Source: CAZVFX01 sp964626565 (GTDB lineage Bacteria > Myxococcota_A > UBA9042 > CAIXZC01). From it: a DNA stretch of 64,000 nt. The position numbers and the translations under genes were made by a program. The DNA lies in assembly GCA_964626565.1 (NCBI GenBank), contig CAZVFX010000009.1, positions 1-64,000 on the forward strand. The letters are read 5' to 3'. The notes under the pieces are model-generated. The model saw only the letters and a list, made by a program, of their open reading frames with translations. It ran no database searches and was not told the origin of the DNA. Positions 36,170 through 43,200 of this stretch are shown in pieces (the stretch's first letter is position 1; the number at the start of each line of letters is the position of its first letter).

Positions 36170-37108
36170 ATGAAGAGTACGGTTCGATACTGCTGGCTGC
36201 CACTGCTGGCCATGCTTGTTCTCGCCCCCCGGGGTGCCCTGGCCGAAGAGCAGTTCGACGACTTGCCTTCCCACCTCGTGGCGTCCAGTACCACCGAGAG
36301 CAGCTACGACCGAAATGGGCGGATCATCTTCAGCGAGACCCGGCGTTACGACTCCGCCGGCGAGTTCCTGGGCACCAACAACCACCGCTATGACTGGACC
36401 AGCGAGGGCAAACTGTCACGGAGCGAATTTGTGCAGGCCGATGCTGATGACCTTCAGTTGTCCCGCATTGAAACTCTGTGGGATTATTCCGGAAAGCGGA
36501 CGCTAAGGGTTGGTGAACGAACTTTCTACGATGGCTACAACGCTCCGCTGAAGTTTGAAACAGTGACTTGGACCAAGGACCGGAACCTGCCCATCTACAC
36601 CGTGGAGACTGTCGTCACGGATCCGGACGGTCATCTCCTGGAGACGAGGTACCTGGTGACCGAGTACGATGTCCGCGGCTCTGTCATCGGAAGAGATGAA
36701 GCGCGGTACGACGGTGCAGGGGAGCAAACCTATCGGCGGTTCGAGTCGTGGGCCTACCGCGACCGGCAGGTCGAGGCGGTGAAGCGTTACACTTACGACG
36801 AAGACGATGAGCTCGTCGCCATGGACGTAGAGGAATGGGAGTACAATGTGCTGGGCAAGGTGGTCGCCAAGGACACGACCCGGCACGACGGGCTCCGCCA
36901 AGTTGTGGGTTACTTGTATCGAGACCTGGAATACAACCGGGAAGGGAAGATTACGCTCACCACCTCGATCACCGCCAACGACCACGGGGTCCCCGCCTCA
37001 CGAACAGTCACCTCGTGGACTTACGACTTCTACGGCCGCCTGGCCGATCGCCGGACTTCGGTGGAACAGTTCGAGCTTCTTCGAGATTCGGGTAAGTGCA
37101 GCTATTGA
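36170..37108 (+). CDS. Exported YD-like repeat protein, 312 aa
   Basis: The signal peptide ends near G-A-L-A-E (residue about 25); there is no lipobox, so it is a soluble export. The rest is built of irregular repeats of about 20-25 residues with R-Y-D / E-Y-D / T-Y-D plus G (for example E-T-R-R-Y-D-S-A-G-E-F-L-G, Y-D-V-R-G-S-V-I-G-R-D-E-A-R-Y-D). They resemble the beta-strand YD repeats of Rhs/teneurin proteins, but far fewer and without a toxin tail. A single Cys sits at the C-terminus (K-C-S-Y). The start follows GGAGGG. Function unknown; a surface or periplasmic scaffold is a guess. It converges with the selenoprotein gene with a 6-bp gap. Confidence 0.75.
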   Translation: MKSTVRYCWLPLLAMLVLAPRGALAEEQFDDLPSHLVASSTTESSYDRNGRIIFSETRRYDSAGEFLGTNNHRYDWTSEGKLSRSEFVQADADDLQLSRIETLWDYSGKRTLRVGERTFYDGYNAPLKFETVTWTKDRNLPIYTVETVVTDPDGHLLETRYLVTEYDVRGSVIGRDEARYDGAGEQTYRRFESWAYRDRQVEAVKRYTYDEDDELVAMDVEEWEYNVLGKVVAKDTTRHDGLRQVVGYLYRDLEYNREGKITLTTSITANDHGVPASRTVTSWTYDFYGRLADRRTSVEQFELLRDSGKCSY

Positions 37109-37114
37109 TGGGCC

Positions 37115-38215
37115 TCAAGGAAGAGCCAGCGTCTTGTCGATGGAACCCTTGATCTCTTCAAAGCCGTCAGGTGTCAGGATATCGACCCAGGTTCCCAACT
37201 CCTTGGTGAAGTTGTAGGTCACAAGGCCGTCCCGGCTGATAATCCACCAATCTTCTTTGACCGCTTCGTAGTCCCACCACACCATACTCAGCGCCGTCGC
37301 CTGGAGGATTGGGGCGACCAGGGGCGGGTCGGTCGAGTAGACATAGGTCCCAATCTGGAACGGGTCCGGTCCGCCGTCATTGTTGACAATCACGATCGCG
37401 AAATCGGTAACACCGTCGGCAAGGTAATCGAGATACATCTGATTGAAAGCTGCAGCCTGCAGCTTGCAAACAGGTCAGCCTGCCTGGTGAAACACCAGGA
37501 ACACTACGATGCCGTCGTAGTCCTCCCACATGTTGAAAATCTGGCCGAAGGTCGGTGAGTTCGGGTTCTTGTCCTGCAGCGTAAATGGGATTGCCGGCTC
37601 CATGCCTCCGCATTTGGCGAAATCCATGGTCGTGCACCCCCACTGCTCCATGCAGTTGTTGGCGGAGCAGGGGTCTCCGTCCTCGCAGTTGATGGCAACT
37701 CCGATGCACTCTCCGTCCACGCACTGGTCCTCTTCCGTACAAAGCGAGCCGTCGTCGCATGAGCCGGGCACAGCTTCGTAGACACATCCGACGGCAGGGT
37801 CGCAGGTGTCCGCGGTGCATGGGCTGCCGTCGTCGCACGTTACTTCAGGACCGCACAGTTCCGGGGAAGCTATTTCGTCGGGTTCAGCCGATTCGTCCGG
37901 CCCAACCTGGTCTTCTTCGTCCAACGGCAGGTCCGCCTCTGATCCGATATCCGCTAGTTCCGGAACTTCTGCGTCGGCAGACAACGTATCGGGAATTGGG
38001 GCGATGTCGGAGTTTGAGTCGTCCGCGGCCACGTCGGCAAGCTGCGTCCCATCGGTTCCGACGTCACCGGGGTTACCGTCAGGATCTACGCCGGTGTCCA
38101 CAATGTCAGCACCCGATGAAGTCTCCGGACCTGCACCGGTCCCGCCCCCCGCGCAAGCTGACACGCAGAGGCAAAGAAGCATGGCAGCGAACAGTGCATG
38201 GATACCGGCTCTCAT
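37115..38215 (-). CDS. Thioredoxin-fold selenolipoprotein with in-frame UGA (Sec247), 366 aa
   Basis: One reading frame runs from the ATG at 38215 (AAGGAG 6 nt upstream) to the TGA at 37115-37117, interrupted only by TGA at 37475-37477. Read as selenocysteine, that codon gives F-H-Q-A-G-U-P-V-C-K, a U-x-x-C redox motif (U247, C250) exactly where thioredoxin-like domains carry C-x-x-C. The part before it (N-P-N-S-P-T-F-G-Q, I-V-V-F-L-V-F) and after it (F-A-I-V-I-V-N-N-D-G, W-W-I-I-S-R-D-G-L-V) continues one TlpA-like fold. A lipobox (V-S-A-C, about 21), an acidic linker and Cys-rich C-D-D-G-x-x-C-T repeats precede it, so it works in the envelope. A SECIS-like hairpin follows the UGA. A sequencing error or decayed gene is the alternative, but it would not explain the motif and hairpin. 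Confidence 0.85.
37447..37477 (-). promoter_or_regulatory. Bacterial SECIS-like element with the Sec UGA codon
   Basis: On the coding (minus) strand UGA is followed by 9 nt and then AAGCTGCA-GGC-TGCAGCTT, a perfect 8-bp stem (37465-37447). The loop is GGC, or AGGCU if the top A-U pair opens. The loop lies 16-17 nt after UGA and has G in its first two positions, both within the known rules for bacterial SECIS elements that bind SelB. Confidence 0.75.
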
Positions 38216-38237
38216 GGAATCTCCTTATTCCCATAGG

Positions 38238-38257
38238 CTAAGTTAAGTTTTACTTAG
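38238..38257. promoter_or_regulatory. Inverted repeat upstream of the selenoprotein gene
   Basis: CTAAGT (38238-38243) and ACTTAG (38252-38257) form a 6-bp perfect inverted repeat in an AT-rich patch 23-42 bp upstream of the selenoprotein ATG. Its position between likely promoter and ribosome site would suit an operator. No clear -35/-10 pair could be set around it. Confidence 0.3.
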
Positions 38258-38330
38258 ACCGTGCAATTGGCGCAAGACAAATGGGTGGAAAGCAGGGCCT
38301 GGAGCGCATGGGAGAGGGGTGGGGAGAACT

Positions 38331-39971
38331 CTACTCGGGGGCGGGTGCGCACTTGCCCAGGGCCTTGTGCACCTGAGCGTCATTGGCGCCGAACTCCCGG
38401 GCATCGCCGGCTCGGGCCTTGGCCGCGCGGCACTGCCCCCGGCCTGCAAAGAACGAGGAGAGGCGCAGGTACTCTGTGGACAGGCCCGAAGCCAATTGAT
38501 CCACCAGGGGCCGACACCGCTTCTTGCCTTCAGGGGTAAGTCGCTTGAATCGCCACTTGACCTTGCCGAATTCACTGGCTGCGTCCCGGCCCTCCCGTTT
38601 CTTCAGCAGGCTGGCACATTTGTCCGCCATAGTCCGCATCTGGCCAATCCACTTGGGATCCTTGCCCCCAAGACCATCAGCCGTACACGCTTCCTGCGGA
38701 TTGGCGGGGAGGTCTGTCCCCTTGTCGGGTGGCTGTGCAACGACGTCGGGGTCTGTCCCCTTGTCGGGCGGCTGTGCAACGATGTCGGGGTCTGTCCCCT
38801 TGTCGGGCGGCTGTGCAACGATGTCGGGGTCTGTCCCCTTGTCCGGTGGCTGTGCAACGACGTCGGGGTCTGTCCCCTTGTCGGGTGGCTGGGCAACGAC
38901 GTCGGGGTCTGTCCCCTCGTCCGAAGGGGGCGGAGAAGCCTTTGCCAGTAGGATGTCGAGTGCGGGGGCTGTGATGTCGGGAGTCGTTGCCGGTGTGGAA
39001 AGTCCCGCGTCGCGGGCTTCATCCGCAATCGGCGCCTTGTGGTTTGTGACCACTGCTTCTTGCCGCACGGTTTGTTGGAGATACTCCCACGGCCTGGTTG
39101 CAACGACTGCGACTGCTGCGACAAATCCCAGGAAGACCCCGATGAGAAGTGCCCGGCGGCTCTTGGCCCGGCGGCGGTCGTCCCCGGTGATTCGCTGCAC
39201 TACGGGGTGCGGGATTTCGGGCTCAACTGGTGTCGGGGGTAGTTTTGGCGGGCCGGGTTGGTAGACCATGGCCGTTGTGTTGTAGGCTGTGTTCCGCTCA
39301 GCGGCTGCTTCCACCAGCTTAATGGCCGCGACTTCGGCCGGAAACGACACCACTATCTCACCGGTATCTTTGCCGGAAAGAGAACTGTACACACCACGCG
39401 ATAGCAGCGCGACCGCGTCCCCATCTTCCAACTCGAGGCGAGAGCCCCGCACCAGTGTCGGACCAAGAAGCTCGCCGCCCGTCTTCAAAGGTGAGGCTTT
39501 CGGGTCAGGGGCGTCTGCACACGCGCCCGGGCCTGCGGAGAGTTCCTTGGTTACCCTTAGCGGTTGCCCTTCGCGCACGAGGTAGAGGCGAGCATCGCCG
39601 TAATGGCAGATGTAGACCCTGATTCCGACCACCAGAGCTGCGACTACACCGGGGGGAGGGTCTGGGGTCTCGCCTTTGCCTGCGTTGTCCCCTTCCAGCC
39701 GGGTGCGCGCACCCGCGACCGCCTCACACAGCATCTTCTGAACGAGTTCAGGCTGTTCAGTATCGGGGCGTGCACTTTCAAGGTGGCGGCGGATCGCGTA
39801 GATCGCGATCTCGGTGGTGGTGTTGCCGCCCCTCTTCCCCTCCATACCCTCGGCGAGCACCAGAAGCTTGGCGTACGGCAGATTCACCACCGCGTGGGCG
39901 TCGAAATTGACCTCTTGATTCGGCCCCGCATCCGTCACATAGCCGATGCGAGGATATTCGCCGTTGCTCAT
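38331..39971 (-). CDS. Membrane-anchored degenerate PP2C-like protein with repeat stalk, 546 aa
   Basis: The start at 39971 follows GGAGGAAGGA; the frame is open to 40106 without a ribosome site. Residues 1-240 follow the PP2C fold (L-L-V-L-A-E-G-M-E-G, C-H-Y-G-D-A-R-L-Y-L-V, A-V-A-L-L-S-R-G-V-Y, N-T-T-A-M-V-Y). The metal-binding motifs are altered: D-G-M-G-G to E-G-M-E-G (Glu41), S-D-G to S-R-G (Arg192), and D-N-x-T to Y-N-T-T (Tyr230). It is therefore probably a pseudophosphatase. One membrane helix (about 274-291) leads to an exported part with six 13-residue repeats (D-K-G-T-D-P-D-V-V-A-Q-P-P) and a Cys-containing helical C-terminus. It could relay kinase signals across the membrane; that is inference. 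Confidence 0.8.
   Translation of the reverse strand: MSNGEYPRIGYVTDAGPNQEVNFDAHAVVNLPYAKLLVLAEGMEGKRGGNTTTEIAIYAIRRHLESARPDTEQPELVQKMLCEAVAGARTRLEGDNAGKGETPDPPPGVVAALVVGIRVYICHYGDARLYLVREGQPLRVTKELSAGPGACADAPDPKASPLKTGGELLGPTLVRGSRLELEDGDAVALLSRGVYSSLSGKDTGEIVVSFPAEVAAIKLVEAAAERNTAYNTTAMVYQPGPPKLPPTPVEPEIPHPVVQRITGDDRRRAKSRRALLIGVFLGFVAAVAVVATRPWEYLQQTVRQEAVVTNHKAPIADEARDAGLSTPATTPDITAPALDILLAKASPPPSDEGTDPDVVAQPPDKGTDPDVVAQPPDKGTDPDIVAQPPDKGTDPDIVAQPPDKGTDPDVVAQPPDKGTDLPANPQEACTADGLGGKDPKWIGQMRTMADKCASLLKKREGRDAASEFGKVKWRFKRLTPEGKKRCRPLVDQLASGLSTEYLRLSSFFAGRGQCRAAKARAGDAREFGANDAQVHKALGKCAPAPE
38711..38944. repeat. Tandem array of six 39-bp repeats inside the PP2C-like gene
   Basis: Units begin at 38711, 38750, 38789, 38828, 38867 and 38906 and differ by only a few bases; the last (N-terminal in the protein) is the most diverged. 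Each encodes 13 residues, so copy changes keep the frame. The array makes an acidic, Pro-rich stalk after the membrane helix and is likely to vary in length between strains. Confidence 0.9.
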
Positions 39972-40123
39972 TCCTTCCTCCAGAAGGCACCGCTGCAGAA
40001 ACCCGCGTCGGGGAACGCCAGCCACGCAAGTTTGGTCAGGGCCGATGGTAGCAATTGCGGGCGCGGTCGTAAAGGGTTGATTGTCGGCTTTTTGGTAGAC
40101 TCGCATGCGTGCGCCTCAGGCCG

Positions 40124-40153
40124 TTGACAACCCCCGTTTGCGTGCCATAGGAT
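40124..40153 (+). promoter_or_regulatory. Candidate sigma-70 promoter for the S8-PHP fusion gene
   Basis: A perfect TTGACA (40124-40129), an 18-bp spacer and TAGGAT (40148-40153) precede the ATG at 40223 with a leader of about 63 nt. It lies in the 251-bp divergent gap between the PP2C-like gene and the fusion gene. Confidence 0.45.
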
Positions 40154-40222
40154 TGAGGCCGGGTAACCAGTAGATTTGCTTACGTACGTTTCCAGGCAGA
40201 ATGACGAATGGAGGTTCGGACC

Positions 40223-43200
40223 ATGCGAGGGTTGATAGCCGCATTGAGCGCCGCTTTGCTGGCGGCAGGGTGTGGCACAGGCGGCACGACACCGGCGGAA
40301 AAGCCGGTGGCGGAAACTGTGGGTGACGAACGCTCCGGGGACGCACACGACCTCAGTTTGCCGCGGACGGACGCTCCGGATTCCGCGGCATTCGACAGCG
40401 GAGGAGCCGACATTCAGCAGGTTCCGCCAGACGCCTCCGACGTTGGAACAGAGGTCCTTGGACCGGCCGACATGACCGACGGCGGACCGGACCTCGACGG
40501 CGGGCTGGCCCCGGATTTCAGTCCTCCGGAGATAATGAGTGACTGGGCCAACCCCGATGCAGCGGATACGACCGACGCATCTGAGGGGCTGGTTTTGCCC
40601 GATGCGGGGGAAGAGGTAGAGACTGGTCTGTGCGTCCTGGAAACCTGCGGGATAGCATGCTTCGACGCAGAGGTGTGCGGCCTTTGCGGCAACCTTGAGT
40701 GCGACCCTGAAGAGAGCGCAGAGAGTTGCGGGGTGGACTGCTGTGAGGCGGACCTTTGTGACCCTTCAGCGGGACCGCCCTACCCCGCCGGGGAAGATTC
40801 ATGCAGCGGCGCTCCGGACGGGACAGTCTGCACGGACGGGGACGATTCCAACGGTTTGGAAACGTGTCGCTCCGGTCAATGCTTGTACGAGCATCCTCAC
40901 TGTCGTTGCCCGCCTCCGGATGGGGGTTTCCCGCACCCCGACCCGCAACCTGCGGATGGGGAAATCCCGGAGGCTGCGGTGTTGCCGCCGTGGGTGGGAG
41001 ATGAACCGGCGGATCCCGGATTTGCCGATGCCTGGGGGCTAAAGAGGATAAACCTGTCGGAGGCGTGGCAGATAACCGACGGCGATGCCGGGACCGTGGT
41101 TGCGGTGCTCGATACCGGGTGCGAATCTGCGAGTGGTGACCTGGCGGGGCAGGTTGTGGACGAATGGGATTTTGTCGACGAGGACGACTTAGCTCAGGAC
41201 GAGGGGGGGCACGGCACCATGATGGCCAGCCTCATCGCGGGATCTGCTGATGAGCTAGGCAGCGTGGGTGTTGCCCCCGGAGTCAAGTTGATTTGCGGAA
41301 GAGTTGCGTCGTCCGCAGGATTGGCGGACTACTCCACTATGGCCGAAGGGGTCGACTGGGCGGTACAATCAGGGGCGTCGGTAATCTACATTGGATTTGG
41401 TGGGTTTGGCCTAGGGGAAGGACTGGCTCAATTAGAGGCGGCAGTGGAAGAGGCGGCAGCCGCTGATGTGGTTGTCGTTGCTCCCTCCGGCTCCGCGGGC
41501 GGAGCAAACCTCGATCTTTTTCCGGCCGCGTTCGCACCGGCTGTCATCTCGGTGGCGGCCACGGGGGCGGACGACATTCCGTTCAGCGGTACCGACCTGA
41601 GTCCGTCGACCTGGTTGGCGGCTCCGGGAACGGGAATCGTCGGCACCGGACCGAGCGGCGAGTTGGTGGCACACGACGGCTCAAGCGTCGCGGCCGCGCT
41701 GGTTGCGGGAGCCGGTGCGCTGGTGAGGAGCGTAGACCCGGATCTGTCCGCGGCGGATGTCAGGGGCTTGCTGCACGCTACGGCAGCCCCCATCGCCATT
41801 GCTGATTTCGACCGGATCTTCGCAGCCCGGGTGGTCGACGCTGGTGCCGCAGTGGTCGCGGCCGACTCGGCGCAGAGCGATATGGCTCTGACGCGCCTGG
41901 AGGTGATCTCCACTCCCCTTCCGGGGCAGGCCCTGAAAGTCAGGCTCGCGGTGGAGAACGCGGGGTTGGGCGACCCCGGTCCCGTCTCTCTTGTCGTTGA
42001 GGTGTCCCCCGGGGATTCGGCCACTGTTGAAGTTCCTGAGTTGGGGGTGGGAGAGAGGACTTTCGTGGAAGTCACTTTGCAGCCCGATTCGGCCGGCGGT
42101 GAACTGACGGTCAGCGCTCAGTTGAGTGCCGACGAGGATGGGAACGCAGGGAACGACGAATTGTCGACCTCCGTATCTACGGTTGCAACAGTAGTCCACC
42201 ACTTGCGGGTGCGTACTGCCGAACTGGTGATGCCAACTTCGGGGGACGATAGCCTGTCCGTTCTGGCGGTTGTTGAGAACATCGGAAACGCACCGGAACC
42301 TGCGGGGCTGGTCACCGTGGTCCTGTGGCCGGAGGGATATATCGGAGAAATCGAGACCCCGCCTCTTGCCGTGGGCGAATTGTCTGAACTGCTCGTTGAG
42401 TTGCCTATGGCCGCTGACGCAGAAGTGACCGCTGACGGCCGCCGGCAGGTTGATGTACACGTGCGGCCTGCTAACGGGCAGACCGAATTGCTGGACACCA
42501 TTGCGACGCTGGCTTTGCGGGTGGCGCCGGAAGTGCCATGGGCCCAGCAGGCCTACTGGCAGTTGCCCGGGGAGAACCTCATCGCGGATGCGCCGTGGCG
42601 GACGACGACAGGGAAGATCCCTGTGCTTATCTTCTACGGACGGAGCGGTTGGTTCAAGTGGTCCACAATGCCCAACGATTGGATCAAACCGGTGGATCAT
42701 ATCTGGATCGGGAAGGTGCTGATTCGGAATCCGGCGGGACCCGCTTCGCTGGTCGGTCCACTGATCTACGAGGATCGTTACGATCAGCCTCCCGGCACCA
42801 TCCCCGCCGGTGCTTACGTCACCGATGAGGATGGCAACTCGGTCGCGTCAGGAGACGTGGTGTGGACCGCAAAGCCGTTGGACGGGGCGCACAGGTTGCT
42901 CTGGCTTCCCGTGGATTCCCTGCCCAACACTTCGTCGGGCAATCTTCCCGACCCACTTGCCAAGGGTGCATTTCTGGAGGTCGAGTTCCACTACAAGCGG
43001 GTTTGGATTCAATTCTGGTACAGCCCATATACGCGCAAAATGATGGGGGTTGAGATCGGCGCGCCGTTCCCGAAATTTGATCCGGCGGACCAGTACTACG
43101 ACGCGCATTTCCACAGCATTGCCGAGTGGTACCGAGGATGGTCTCTGCTGGGGCCGGCCAAGGCTTATGGCGGACCGCTGCAGATGATGCTGGCAACCTC

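Noticed and set aside
37475..37477. Treating the TGA as a pseudogene-causing stop
   Set aside because: The frame stays open for 120 further codons of the same fold, the codon sits at the redox-active position and a SECIS-like hairpin follows, which decay would not produce.
38331..39264. Plus-strand frames over the 39-bp repeat array with repeated S-V-P-L-S-G-G units
   Set aside because: They are mirror readings of the PP2C-like gene's repeats, without start signal or domain.
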